Assembly: GCA_964019165.1 (NCBI GenBank)
Contig: OZ025275.1
Span: 13,489,874 to 13,553,873 of the forward strand
DNA from: Mastigias papua
Taxonomy: Eukaryota > Cnidaria > Scyphozoa > Rhizostomeae > Mastigiidae
Direction: 5' to 3'
DNA length: 64,000 bases
Made by a program: the position numbers and the translations under genes. Under the pieces are notes generated by a model that was not told the DNA's origin, ran no database searches, and saw nothing but the letters and a program-made list of their open reading frames with translations. Position 1 is the first letter of the stretch, and each line of letters opens with the position of its first letter. This document shows positions 22,527 to 34,283 of this stretch, one piece after another.

Positions 22527-22901
22527 ATGCTGATTATTTTTTATTTGCTACTGTTCCTGTGTGCTACAACACACTGTGATGATATACCAACTGATGAAGA
22601 AATCGAAGTAGCCTTTCGGAAGGTAGAAGAGGCCCTAAATGATCTCCAAGAAGTTAAGTCTTTAGTCAAGGAAGTAAAAGATTCTCTGGCCACGACTCCA
22701 GACTACAAGAGCAGTGCCCTTGAAATAGCGAAAGCATTTTATACATCTGTACCAATGTTAAAAAGTGACAATGGATACACTGTTGCCGAGGGTGCATTAC
22801 TCTTAGCTGCTGGAATCGCTGAGAACATTCCAGGTGGCACGATTATTGCTTCTGTTGCGACTTTGATTGCCAGTGTAATTGGGATCATAAACACAGACAA
22901 G
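22527..22901 (+). CDS. JT2 exon 1
   Basis: 125 codons; 17-residue signal peptide then Asp-Asp-Ile-Pro. Donor AAG|GTTGGT. Confidence 0.85.
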
Positions 22902-24437
22902 GTTGGTATCGCCGGATCATCACATATATCATTAATACTGTGCACCAGCGTATTTGTAGTAGGTAAAAGATTTTCTGGCCAAGGCGGTAGGGAACTCCTC
23001 GTTTTAGATGCTATTTAATATTTATTCGTATCTCGGACATTTTGCAGAACAAACAAAATATTCTTCATTTATCTATTAAGGCCCTGTTCATGAAAATGTA
23101 ACTTCAGCGCTGCACTAAGTGTAAAAGCATTTTATTCCTTACTGAAAGTGCCTTCATCCTACACTTATTATTATAACTAAAATGGACGTAATGGCCGATA
23201 GGCGAACGAGAGTATATATACTCTTGTTAGCCTATCGGCGATTATGTCCGTTGGTAGATACCCTAATAACTGTGGGGTGAAGACACTTTCATAATCATAT
23301 GCGAATCCTAAGCCATATGACTGGAGTAGCAGCACATCTGATTGGCTATTTGATTAAACGTATACATGTTTATTTCAGACTGACAAAATCAAAGACACAA
23401 TGACAAAAGTTCTACAAGAAGCAAGAGATCAGGATCTATCTGAAGAAGTTGATAGCTTCATGACAAAAACTCACGACTTAATGTCATCTCTAAAGCCACT
23501 TATTAACATTGAAATCAAAGGCGACACATTTACATTTATCAACGGCAAGACAAACCACGCATTGGCTGTTGGCGTGTTCACTAAACTTAAAAACAGAATC
23601 AAAGAACGCAGAAAATCTAAAGACCCAGCAGAGGCGAAACGTGCGTTTGACTTCTCTGTAATGTACGCTCAGCTAGTTACTTTGCAAGAACTCGCCCTTA
23701 CCCAAGTAGTCGTTTTAGTTAAGAGGGACAATGAGAAATTATCTATGCCCTTTGCTAACACTAAGAATGGAATAATTGAGAGAAGCCGTAGGGCTTTGTC
23801 CTTCTGGAACGATCCTAAGCCCGAGCACGCTGGCGCTCTTGTCCACTACTACCCGTTAGGCTCCTCCGAAGGTGGCAAGTTACTTAGACGCTTTCTGAAG
23901 CGCGTTAAAGTGGCCGAAGCAGAAGAATGGAACCCAGCAAGCTACCTTCTCATTTCTGTTAAGTGGCCTTCATGGCATTTAGAGTACGAATTGCATACCA
24001 CCGGAGGCCGCGTAATGATGAAATCCACAAGCTATTTAACTTTCTTTAGGTCCACAGCAACCAGCTATGATAAAATCAATTTTGAAAAGCGCCCAGATGG
24101 GTATTTTACTCTAAGGTCAGGGAGTGGAAAATATGCAAAATATGCTTTCGTAGAAAATCCAGAATCTCCTAAGTATATTATCAAACAAAAACAACACGCA
24201 GATGACGATAAAAATCATCATTTTATAGTGATAAACTACCCAGGTACTGAAATCATAACCATTTCGTGTAGAAATTGGCCACATAAGTTCTTTGGTGGGG
24301 AAACTGGCAAGTTTTCTGTCATTCTTAAGGATGGGAACATAGGGACAGATATTCAATTTTACACCGATGCATGCCTCAGAGAAGAGCCAGGGAGTGGTAC
24401 ATACAACTGTCCAGAGTACACTATCAAAAAGGATTGA
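22527..24437 (+). CDS. JT2: secreted jellyfish-toxin-like protein, array copy 2
   Basis: Join 22527-22901, 23379-24437 (477-bp intron), 477 residues. Domain order as in JT1. The first 78 codons differ from JT3/JT4 at many positions, while the second half of exon 1 and the first part of exon 2 are almost identical to them. Relative to JT1 it has a longer insertion after KWPSWH and a repeated KYAKYAF stretch in the beta-rich part. An AATAAA lies at 24521-24526, about 85 bp past the stop, and could be the polyadenylation signal. Reading through the donor gives a 163-residue form ending at 23018. Likely a secreted, venom-type protein; activity not shown. Confidence 0.82.
23184..23249. repeat. 66-bp near-perfect palindrome in the JT2 intron
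   Basis: Arms of about 33 bp begin GGACGTAATGGCCGATAGGC and end as the inverted partner, with only about five mismatches; the centre is GTATATATAC. JT3 and JT4 introns keep only the left arm (near 35888 and 49890). Confidence 0.8.
23379..24437 (+). CDS. JT2 exon 2
   Basis: 352 codons plus stop after acceptor gtttatttcag. Ends with CxxxxxxxxxxYNCPEY and a Lys-Lys-Asp tail. Confidence 0.86.
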   Translation, partial: TDKIKDTMTKVLQEARDQDLSEEVDSFMTKTHDLMSSLKPLINIEIKGDTFTFINGKTNHALAVGVFTKLKNRIKERRKSKDPAEAKRAFDFSVMYAQLVTLQELALTQVVVLVKRDNEKLSMPFANTKNGIIERSRRALSFWNDPKPEHAGALVHYYPLGSSEGGKLLRRFLKRVKVAEAEEWNPASYLLISVKWPSWHLEYELHTTGGRVMMKSTSYLTFFRSTATSYDKINFEKRPDGYFTLRSGSGKYAKYAFVENPESPKYIIKQKQHADDDKNHHFIVINYPGTEIITISCRNWPHKFFGGETGKFSVILKDGNIGTDIQFYTDACLREEPGSGTYNCPEYTIKKD

Positions 24438-25391
24438 GACAATTAATGTTATGATACAATTTTTTTGTTGCATACAAATGGAATGAATTAGTATACCATA
24501 ACGATGTATGAATGATTGATAATAAAAAAATATCTAAATTGTTTTTGCTTCTTTCTTATATTTGTCTGAATTTGCCCCATTCATCTTCCTTGATGGATCA
24601 GTAATGCTTCATCTTCCTTGATGATCAAGCATCTTTATCGCAAATACCATAACTAGGTTGTCTGTCATAACGACTATATTCTGTTATTTACAACCTGTTT
24701 AGTATATAAAGCGTGTAATGGGCTTGCATAAAGGCTGTACTAACCGGTGCTAACCATTTAGAATTGGGTGGAAGTGATGACTGTGGTGCGAACGCGCGGC
24801 CCAATGATTTATTTTAACCCCCTTTAGTCCGCCATGAAACACAAAGGAGGGTCAGCAATATCTAACGCTTAAAGCGCTATTTCGACCCATTTTCCATCGA
24901 TAAGACTGTACCAGGAGATACAAAGCCATTTTACTATTTAAGAATATTTGACACAGCACATGCGGCGTCTTTTGCCTTTATTTTGTGTAAAGATCCAAGA
25001 CTAATGCATGTGTTAAATGTATGAAATTCAGTTTCAATTCTCCATGCAACATTTATATTTTGAAATCTGATCAAGAGGATCCTGTCGTCCTCTGTTATAT
25101 GCGATAATCCGTTAGCTTATTCTAGCATTTGAGAATTAAATGAACATTTCACTAAGCAAAGAATAATCATGAATATATTTATAAAAAAGTATTGTTAATA
25201 CGCAATTTCACCTGACAATCAGCGCATGGCGCTTACCACGATGTTGAGCTTGAATTATAGTCTTGGCATCACAACTGTTGTATTCTTGGGTCAGGAAAGA
25301 GTAGGAGACAGATAGACAACACACATAATGTAACTTTAATTTACGTACATCTTCGACTATATCATGGTGACACACGAATACAACATTTGGT
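24438..25391. other. JT2 3' UTR and unit flank
   Basis: Matches the JT3 flank (37057-38005) closely and the JT4 flank (51490-51800) loosely. No gene. The left end of the LTR remnant that starts at 25656 probably falls here but could not be located. Confidence 0.4.
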
Positions 25392-25409
25392 GCCCCACGT
25401 TGGGCGCCA
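25392..25409 (-). other. Retroelement primer-binding site, tRNA-Lys type
   Basis: On the minus strand TGGCGCCCAACGTGGGGC, the exact complement of the 18-nt 3' end (with CCA) of animal tRNA-Lys(CUU). It lies two bases from the LTR end at 25412. Confidence 0.75.
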
Positions 25410-25411
25410 TA

Positions 25412-25656
25412 TGTTGTGTATTGATGAGGTCGGAAGGCAAAGAGAAACATCCACTTTCAAATATATACAAAACTATTATATATTCATTAAACTTGTACTT
25501 TGGTCATATCTACGAGTCGTTTCATCTCCGAAGTGCTCCTCTAATTCTTCAACTAAACTGTGCAGGATGTGAACTAATACTTAAATCCTACATACTGCGC
25601 GGGGCTTGGTACTAGCTAATACTGCTGACCAATGACAGACCTTTACAACAACAACA
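25412..25656 (-). mobile_element. Lone LTR of a small or truncated retrotransposon
   Basis: Starts TGTTGTG and ends CAACAACA, 245 bp, with the primer site immediately inside it on the minus strand. I found no second LTR or coding region, so it is either a terminal-repeat-in-miniature element or a truncated one. Present in unit 3 as well (38026-38949, interrupted). Confidence 0.6.
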
Positions 25657-25866
25657 TTACCTTTGTAAATATATCTATCAGCTCTCATCGATGTGATTGG
25701 AAAAACCTGCAACACATTTATTCAAATGTGCAATAATCTTGATTTTGACAGAAAGCACCTTAACTATGCTGTCATGAAATTAACCACCATTATAACCCAT
25801 ACTACTCATTATTACTTTTGCATGTGTAATAAACCATGGACTAACCGATATCTCCTTACCCACTAA
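25657..25866 (+). mobile_element. 3' end of a LINE with a restriction-like endonuclease (unit 2 copy)
   Basis: One frame gives IGKTCNTFIQMCNNLDF, KHLNYAVMKL and CNKPWTNRYLLTH before TAA. This parallels the C-terminus of the LINE at 52591-53395 (KHLNY vs QHLNY, NKPWTN in both). One frameshift near its start. The 5' part is cut at the LTR. Confidence 0.75.
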
Positions 25867-27860
25867 TTACCATTGATTCTTGAAACTATTTTTCTTATTA
25901 CAATTAAAGAGGTATATATTTTTTGTTATTTATCTTATTTTAACTACTTATTTATTCATGTTAGTTCTTTATACGATCTCCCAGCTCATTTGATGAGAAT
26001 GCGACTGTCGTACCATCCGCATACAGGATAGCCTTAGGGGATTTTAGTTACGATTCTAGACAACCAACTTCAAACCAAATGTTCAGATAAAATACACCAT
26101 CAAGTGTCAATGTGATACCACTAGATGTGCTCTTTGTCTTTGCGTAAACTTTGTATGCTTCCCTGTATATTTGTTTCTTAATCGAAAGCTAAGAACATTT
26201 TATAGTATTCCAACCAACATAGCAGATCTTACGAGAACAAAATGTCAATAGACATATAAATTAATTGTCAGCACGTAAATTGTAAAGATAGGGTGTGGTC
26301 CTAGCATCGGAAAGGAAAGTTAAGGTTAGGGTACCTAAAGGCTCGGCTTTCGGGACAAAGTTATTCAACGCAAAATGAATAACCGACATGTTCCTATCTG
26401 AGCTAAATTTGGGTACCCTCACATATGATAAGTGCAGCTTGTTCCGTGAACCAGACCAGCGACGACGGTATCCTAGACAAGAAGGTATGATGATTTGGAA
26501 TCAATTTCAAATGTTTCGCAGAGTATGAAATGGTAGCAAATCCTGAGAAATCTCAGTTGTTGTTCCATATGTTGAGGAACTATTAAATGTTATGTCTGTG
26601 AATCGATAATCAGATATGTAAACAACATCAACAGGTTAGGCTAGTAGGAGTGGTATTTGCGCGTTTTTTCTAAGACAGTCTCGTTTGTCTAGTACTGAAA
26701 CTGTCCTACCTTTTTTAATGATTTCAGTACTGAAACTTATACAAGGCCGTCTTGCCAAGGATATTTAAGTTTGTGTAACACTGTAATCTGCAAACTCATA
26801 CTGGCATGGCACAAACAAAACACTGAAATACCGAAATAATCACTGGAAATGTATGCAGAATAAGCAGAGGAGGCGACGGGCTTTTGTGAGAATCGGAATT
26901 TCAAATGTACATGAACTTATCAGCTTTCTTAGGTCTCAAAAGTCCACCAGTGAACTTTCTTAGCTTTTTGAGCATCCGAATACTTCTTTCTAATAAACTG
27001 CTTTCTTATTAAAAACAACATGCTGGCTCATACTTAAACTTCGACGCTCCAAGAACTTTGGGGTCGAGAAAAAGAGCAGGATAATGTTCTTTCACGATGT
27101 AGGTACTATATTGATGTTTCCCTGGCAAAATTTTTGTCTGACTCATCTGTTCTATCCAACTTAAAAGGTTACTCTTTTAATCTGGATGTGTTGTTTAAGA
27201 TCAGCAAACAGTGGAATTTGTCGAGCACATAAATATTCCTCTGGGTTAGTCACGCCTTGAAAAGGAGACAGGAACAACAGCACATAACAGAAATCTTTGG
27301 AAAATAATGTTAAAGGCATTTAGCACACTCAAATCTCTGAACTAGTCATATCTACGGGAGTTTCAAATCAAATATGGCTCAAAAATCAAGAAACTATGTA
27401 GTCTTGCACTAGCCCTTACTAGCTAGTACCTAATGTTTTAATGTTGTCTCTTTCAGATGAGGCATCTTATGGAATACCCTCAATGATGACATGCAGCACT
27501 GGTATTGTCTTAATTTTCAACAAGAGGATTTAGATGTGGATAAGGGACGATCGCAGCCGTAATGTATGCTTTTTAGACTACACTAGTCGTATGTTTCGTA
27601 TTTATTGTATGTTAGTTTGCTGTTGCTTTGAATATTTTAACTCTCTTATCAGCTATTAGAAAACCAATATTTATGATTGTTTAATGTCAAAAGAATCAAA
27701 AGCTATCATGTTTACATGGACAGATTCAGCCCGAAAATTGAGAAATTTTCAAAGCTCTATTTAGACAATATAAAAACTTAGAGATCTTACTCGAAAGAAC
27801 AAACCTTGTGAATTAAACATTGGAATTAAGGGTCATTTTAGCCTGCGGTTCTACACAAAA
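25867..27860. other. Unit 2 flank up to the BEL element
   Basis: Matches 39160-40041 plus 47461-48280 in unit 3 with the Gypsy element removed. The empty Gypsy site is at about 26802-26816 (actggCATGgcacaaac). The last 230 bp before the BEL element have no unit 3 counterpart. No coding region. Confidence 0.5.
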
Positions 27861-28174
27861 TGTTTGTTCAGAGGTCTCGTCCATAGCATAGCAAAAGAAA
27901 GCTTCCAGTTTATTACTTCAACTTGTAATAACTCAACAAAGTCAGACAAATCCTAAATGTATACAAACTACGCTAGTATTTATAGTTAAGCTACAATCCA
28001 AAGTCCAACTAGCTTATAACAAAACACTTTTGTCCATGTAAGTCCAAAGTGCGATGAAACATGTCTAAAGAGAGTTTCGAAATGCTGGTCTACTGCACGT
28101 CTCTAGATGAGGGAGTTCTGAGGTGCGTGTATACTGCACGTCTTTAGATGAGCCTCTTTACAGTTTTCATAACA
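27861..28174 (-). repeat. BEL element 3' LTR
   Basis: Begins TGTTTGTTCA and ends CATAACA in plus orientation. A purine-rich tract (GTGGGGGAG on the minus strand) directly abuts it at 28175-28183. Confidence 0.9.
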
Positions 28175-28236
28175 CTCCCCCACAGTCCAGCGATCTGGAC
28201 TCTAACTCATCTTCTCGTCATATGGAACTAGTAGAA

Positions 28237-29841
28237 TCAGCTTTTTGATTGGTCTCCGTTGTGTTCCATGAATTGTCTTACTTCAGCGGAACGTACAATA
28301 CCCTTGTCATCACTGCTGACTCCAACTACCCTTCCCAATAGCCAATGTCCCCGTGGCTGGTTAGCATCTATAGCAAGAACCACATCATCTTGTTGGATGT
28401 TTCTCTTTTGCTCATTCCATTTTGATCTTTGTTGAAGAGTAGGAAGATACTCCTTTTGCCATCTTTGCCATATTCTATTGACCACGTTTTGACAATGTAA
28501 CCACCTCTTTTTCCATGACGCATATTGATTTTCTAGATTGTGCTGTAGTATTAATGTTGTAGTTTTGTTGTTTAAGAAGTGCACAGGTGTCAATGGTTCT
28601 ATATCATCTGGATCATTGCTTATGTACGTCAATGGTCGGTTGTTCAGCATGGCTTCGCACTCTGTCAGTACTGTCATCAATTCTTCATCAGTCAATTCTG
28701 CTCCCCTTGTTGCTGCAGTCATTGCTCTCTTAGCTAGCTTAACTAGTGATTCCCAAACACCTCCCATGTGTGGAGCTGCAGGTGGATTAAAAATCCACTT
28801 GATGTTCTCATCTGTCAAACGATTATGTAACCTCTGACTCTTGACCCATTTGTTCATTATGTCTTGCAATTCTCTTTTTGCACCAACAAAGTTTGTACCA
28901 CAGTCTGAAAATATTTGCAATGGTTTTGATCTTCTTGCAATGAATCTTGTAAAAGCCTTCATGAAGTCATCTGTTGATTGAGAGTAAGCAAGCTCAATGT
29001 GAATGGCTCTGGTCTGGAGACAAGTAAACAAGACGCTATACCTCTTTTCACGGCAACCACCCCTGTATCTTGCTTTAGTAATAATAGGCCCAAACAGGTC
29101 TACACCAGTGAATTTGAAGGTACTTCCACATGCCTCTACTCTAGATGTTGGGTGATCAGCCATGATTTGCTCCAGAGGAACACCCCGTAGTTTCTTGCAT
29201 ATGACACATAATCTCAAAGTTCTCTTCACCATTGCTCTTCGTTGAACAGGCCAGTATTTGGATCTGATAGCATTGAGAACATAATTTACACCAAAATGTT
29301 TCACTTCTTCATGTTTTTCTCGGATGATCAACTGTGTAAAGTGAGACTGTTTTGGCAATATGATCTGATGTCGACTCGCATACTCGAGTGAAGTTCTTCT
29401 CAATCTACCGCCGACTCTTAGCAACCCTTTTTCATCAATGAATGGATTCAGATCGTAAATGTTTGACTTTTTAAATAGCGGTTTCTTACTTGAAAGATCT
29501 TGTAACTCTCTCTGGTAGAACTTCTGCTGTTCCTGCCTGATTAGCCACTCTTCTGCTTCTTGGCGTTCTTCAACACTGACTGTTTCCTGCACTATATTCG
29601 CTCCTCCACTAACTTGTTGTTTCCATCGCTTGAAAGGTCTTCTTACATATGCGATTACATTTCTCAGCTTCATCCAACTTGAAAATGACTCTATATCCAA
29701 AACTTCATTTTGAACGTCAGCTTCAACAGGATGTGTTACCTTTCTTTGCTCAACTGCAACTGCTTCGAGATCTCCGTATTCTACCCTTTGAGGCCAAAGA
29801 TCATGGGATTGCTTCAAAAGGTCAGGACCACTGAACCACAT
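28237..29841 (-). pseudogene. BEL Pol: integrase and C-terminal region
   Basis: 534-codon frame. Integrase zinc-binding region (around residues 165-215, HxxxxH..CxxC), then the catalytic core with GVDLFGP, FSDCGTNF and PHMGGVWE carrying the D, D and E residues, then the basic C-terminal domain with RGHWLLGRVV. Core residues are present; the polyprotein upstream is broken. Confidence 0.9.
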
Positions 29842-29859
29842 GTTGTCACAATCTTCTAA

Positions 29860-31587
29860 TTAACAGAGATTGGTACCTCGAGAAGCAATATCTGCGGGAT
29901 TTTCCTTTCCAGGTACATGTTGCCATTGATTTATTTCAGTTGATTCTTGTATTGATGGAACTCTGTTTGCCACAAACGGCTTTAACGTACGACTTTCAGA
30001 TTTAATCCAGGCCAGTGCAACTGTACTGTCTGTCCAGAATAAAATTTTCACCAAAGGTAAGTCCAATTGCTTTCCAATAAACTGCATGAGTTTTACTGCC
30101 ATCAAACAAGGTTGAAGCTCTAGTCTTGGAACTGTCATTACTCTGAGAGGTGCAACTTGTGTCTTTGCCATCAGCAAATATGATTCTGCAGCTGATCCAC
30201 TTTCCATAACTATTCTCAAATATGCAACAGCTGCCATTGCTTTCTCAGATGCATCTGAAAACACATGTAACTCCAGTTTCTTCCCATTAGTTTGCTCAGT
30301 CTTTATGTGGCTTGGAATTTTGATTCTTTCCAAACCTGGTAACTGATCACGCCAAGCTAGCCACTTTTTCATCAGGTCTTCATCTAACTGATCATCCCAT
30401 TTCAATCCTCTACGCGAAAGATCTTGCATGAATATTTTCCCAGTTATGAGGAATGGTGCAAGGAATCCACAAGGATCAAAGACTTTAGAGATATGACTCT
30501 CAACAGTTCTTTTTGTCCATGAAACATTATCTTCAGAAGTACGAAATGTGAATGTATCAGTCATAGGATTCCAGTTCAATCCTAGAACTTTCTGCCAATC
30601 TTCTCTCAGTTTTTTGACATCCTTTTTCTTTTCTTCTGTCATCTCTCTAAGGATTCCTTCGTCATTGCAGATCCAATTGCGTATTCGAAAGCCACCCTTT
30701 TCTAACACTTTACATGTGCCTTTGACAATATCCTTTGCCTCTGCGACGCTTGTGCAACTGTGGAGGAGATCATCCATATACAGATTTCTGTTCAGGGCAT
30801 TAAAAACATTGACATTGATATCACTGTAATCTTCCAGGACTCTCTTGATAACATGGCAAGCAAGGAACGGCGAAGGAGCATCACCAAATATCACGGTCTT
30901 GAACTGATAGACTTCTGGCTTATATTGGGGGTCCTTTCTCCACAAAAATCGGTGAACAACTTGATCTTCAGGATTCAAAAGGATTTGAAGAAACATCTTA
31001 GAAATATCGCCAACAACTGCAAAATTGTATCTTCTTAATCTGAGTAAGATGCCTGTCGAATCGTTCAGCAAATTTGGTCCCGTTTCCAGAAGATCATTCA
31101 ATGATACACCCTTGACTTCGGCTGCAGAGTCAAATACTATTCGCATTTTTGTGTTTTTTGTGTCCGATGTGACAAGATGATGTGGTGAGTACCACCCCTC
31201 TTCAGTTATCGGCGCATCAATCTTCTCTGCATACCCTCCATTGAAATACTCTTTCATAGCTGAATGATATTTCTTTTTCAATTCAGGGTTCTTGTCCAGT
31301 CTTCCTTCCGTCATGTTGAGTCGCCTCAAAGCCATATCATATGATCCAGTTGGTTTTTTGATTCCTTGCTTCCTAGGAAGTCGTACTTCATAACGGTTGC
31401 CAAAATTTAATGTTGTTTTCTGTGTCTGTTCTTGCACTTCAGCCAGCCTTTTGCTCTTTGTGGGAACATCTTCTTCACAAATTGTTTCTATCTCCCAAAA
31501 TTTTCGCAAATTGTAATCAACACTGGACTGTTCGTCTTCAAGGGAGCATACCACATGAACTGATTGATTATCATTCATTGGTGTCAA
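29860..31587 (-). pseudogene. BEL Pol: reverse transcriptase and RNase H-like region
   Basis: 575-codon frame in the same phase as the integrase frame, separated from it by a stop. It carries YMDDLL at the polymerase active site, then the Pao-type region with VFSDASEKAM and FWTDSTVAL. Upstream the frame is closed by a TAG at the usual Trp of a TPLG-stop-SIYG motif near 31605. Confidence 0.9.
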
Positions 31588-31729
31588 TGGGCCATAAATG
31601 CTCTATCCCAGTGGTGTTCTCACAGCATATGGTTCATTATTTCCCCCATATCTGGTTTCCAGTTGACGTAACAGACTTGGGCAATCTTGGCCGATCAATA
31701 AGTCTATCGGGCCATCCACCAACTGAACT

Positions 31730-32323
31730 TCAATGATCCAGGTGCTTGTATCTTTTTTTCAGTCTGTTTACATTCAGGTATGGCACGTGTTGACTGATCT
31801 TATTGACAACATATGCATTGGTGAAGAATGAAGTGCCACAGCTGGTGAAGATTTGCAATGAAACCGAAGTTCGTGCTCTGAGATCTTCGTTACCAATCCC
31901 AGACAACCTCACATTGGATTTCTCTTGCTTCAAATCGAGACTATTTGCAACCTTTGCTGTGACAAGCGTAACTTGGCTACCAGGGTCTTCAAGACAATTG
32001 ATCCTTATGGTTTGTCCATTCCTGTCCATCACTGTAACCATCTTCACTGGCAAACCTTCACACCCTGTGAACTGAACGTCGATGCAGTTTCTTGTTGTCA
32101 TGGCAACTGTCCCTTGATTTCCATTGACTAATTTTGTACCATCACCTTTCTCATTATCTTGACTCATTTTCTTTACACCATTATCTGAATTGTTGCGCAG
32201 CATTGGATGAGTCCATGTTTTCTTTCCTTTATCATTCATGTTTGCTCTGCACATTCGAGCCATATGTCCCTGTCGCAAACATCTGAAATATGCACCATTT
32301 TTACGCACTTCTTGTTTTCTCAT
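31730..32323 (-). pseudogene. BEL zinc knuckle and protease region
   Basis: 197-codon frame. The knuckle has lost its first Cys (YFRCLRQGHMARMC). The protease active site reads EDPGSQVTLV, so the residue after Asp is Pro instead of Ser/Thr, which suggests an inactive enzyme. Confidence 0.85.
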
Positions 32324-33331
32324 CTACACATCTATCTTTTCCCACTTTTGGCATTTAAAAATCACATGATTTCCTTGACATAACCAACATTTTGTTGAAT
32401 TTGGTGTATCACATCTACTGCTGTTGCTCATAGTTGCATGTATGCTGAGTCTGGATCTTGTTTCACCCAACTGTTTGATGTCTGCTTTCTCCAAAATTCT
32501 GACTCTCCTTCGTAGCCACTCGCACAGCAATCGAATGTCATTGTTTAGGTCTCTTTCTTCTTTGTAACTTGTCCAAGCAACAACAACATCTGGCGGTAGC
32601 TTAGAAAGCACAACCTTCAGTCTTTTTGGATCACAAAGGTGACAGCTAACCTCGGGTCCTTGCGCTTCCAGGATCTGAATGTGAGCTTGAAGATCGTCAA
32701 AAAACTTCCTCAGACTGGATGTGTCCTTTTCTTTCACTCTGGGTAAGTCTTCTATTGCTCCAAGATGAAAAGCTGCATGATCATCATCATCACCAAATCT
32801 TTCTTCAAGTGTCTTCAACACAAGGGGATACGACTTCTCATCGAATGGAAAACCTTTAATGCAGTCCTTTGCTGGGCCAATGATATGCTGTTCGAGGATT
32901 GCAAGCTTCACAATCGGCTCATACGGTTGTATGTCTACCACTGCCTTGAATGTCTGCATGAATCTAGGCCAGAGTTCGTTCTTTCCACCAAATTTTCCGA
33001 GAGGAATAATATTCTCACCACCCAGTGTCATTTGCATGGTAGTGCTTGGTGTTAATCTCATCATGGAAGGCATGTTCTTGTCATTCTGAAGGTCTGCTTG
33101 TCTTCTTGTTGGCTCATTTGAAGCTTGTTTTGAAATTTCCGGTAATGGGAGTGGCAAAATGTAACGTTCAGGAATCATGGGGGTTTTGAGGGCCGCTCCA
33201 GTTACTGTATTCAGGGGTCTTCTAAGAAAGGTGTCTTCAGCAACAAAATCTGCATCTTGGGGGCCTTCAGGAATTTGGGGGCCATTCTTGAAATATTGTT
33301 CTTCTTGATTTGCAGTTGTCTCGCTTTTCAC
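32324..33331 (-). pseudogene. BEL Gag, main part
   Basis: 335-codon frame with the retroelement capsid-type region (LWPRFMQTF..., LAILEQHIIGPA) and a CCHC knuckle (CWLCQGNHVIFKC). Same phase as the neighbouring frames, separated by stops. Confidence 0.85.
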
Positions 33332-33343
33332 CTTTGTTGAAGC

Positions 33344-33910
33344 CTAACGATTGATCTTCATTTCTCGGGTTTTTGATGATTTGTCACTTCTTGTACTCGA
33401 TGCTGAGAGTGAATATTTGTCTGATTTTCTTGATGATCGATTCGTTCGCCACTCTGCCAAGTATGATTCGGCAGCTTCGATGCATTGCTGGAAATCGTCC
33501 TCCATGCTGAGCAAGTTCGTGTAAACGCTTTCGATTTCCATCGGATCTTCTAAACATTTAACATATTCATCGTTGAATTCTCGGAAACTACTCATGGCTC
33601 TCTTCAGCGACTGTATATTGAAATCTATATGTCTCGGCTCACCATTATCAGACACTTGTTTAAGTACATTGTTTATCAGCTTCGTCACATAGGACATCTT
33701 GCCCCTAATGCTTGCTTTCTTGGCTGACACATTCTCAGTCTTTATAGCTTCTCGTTCGGATGGCAATAAATTAATATCCTTCTGTCTTCCAGGCTTGAAT
33801 ACCCGGGTCAAGGCACCAGTTGTTTGTTCAGAGGTCTCGTCCATAGCATAGCAAAAGAAAGCTTCCAGTTTATTTACTTCAACTTGTAATAACTCAACAA
33901 AGTCAGACAA
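33344..33910 (-). pseudogene. BEL Gag, N-terminal coiled-coil part
   Basis: 188-codon frame rich in charged helix. Its nominal start lies within the 5' LTR and it reads through the primer site, so the true start is probably downstream of 33820. Confidence 0.7.
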
Positions 33911-34135
33911 ATCCTAAATGTATACAAACTACGCTAGTATTTATAGTTAAGCTACAATCCAAAGTCCAACTAGCTTATAACAAAACGCTTTTGTCCATGT
34001 AAGTCCAAAGTGCGATGAAACATGTCTAAAGAGAGTTTCAAACTGCTGGTCTACTGCACGTCTCTAGATGAGGGAGTTCTGAGGTGCGTGTATGCTGCAC
34101 GTCTTTAGATGAGCCTCTTTACAGTTTTCATAACA
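33821..34135 (-). repeat. BEL element 5' LTR
   Basis: Same ends as the other LTR. The primer site (TGGTGCCTTGACCCGGG on the minus strand) begins two bases inside. Confidence 0.9.
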
Positions 34136-34174
34136 CAACATGTGCAGTTCTACATATGAATCTGTGCATATTAC

Positions 34175-34283
<109 letters not shown>

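Larger units (their letters stand above)
21171..27860 (+). repeat. Array repeat unit 2 (contains JT2)
   Basis: From cccataaac/ccataagc the sequence parallels unit 3 (34281-48284) and the start of unit 4 (from 48285) through upstream DNA, gene and several kb of 3' flank. Differences are mainly insertions: a LINE tail in unit 2; an inverted-repeat element and a Gypsy element in unit 3. Confidence 0.85.
27861..34135 (-). mobile_element. BEL/Pao LTR retrotransposon, degraded
   Basis: 6,275 bp between LTRs at 27861-28174 and 33821-34135. On the minus strand, order: LTR, primer site, Gag, protease, reverse transcriptase with Pao-type region, integrase, purine tract, LTR. The LTRs differ at about five places in 315 bp. 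Coding is split into five frames by stops and at least one frameshift, so it cannot make an intact polyprotein. Possible target duplication CAAAA/CAACA is imperfect. Confidence 0.93.

Noticed and set aside
28538..33089. Plus-strand frames of 60-100 codons across the BEL and Gypsy elements
   Set aside because: They are antisense shadows of the minus-strand Gag and Pol genes and carry no domains.
33344..33910. Full 188-codon frame as the true BEL Gag start
   Set aside because: The start codon lies inside the LTR and the frame crosses the primer-binding site, so translation from there is unlikely.
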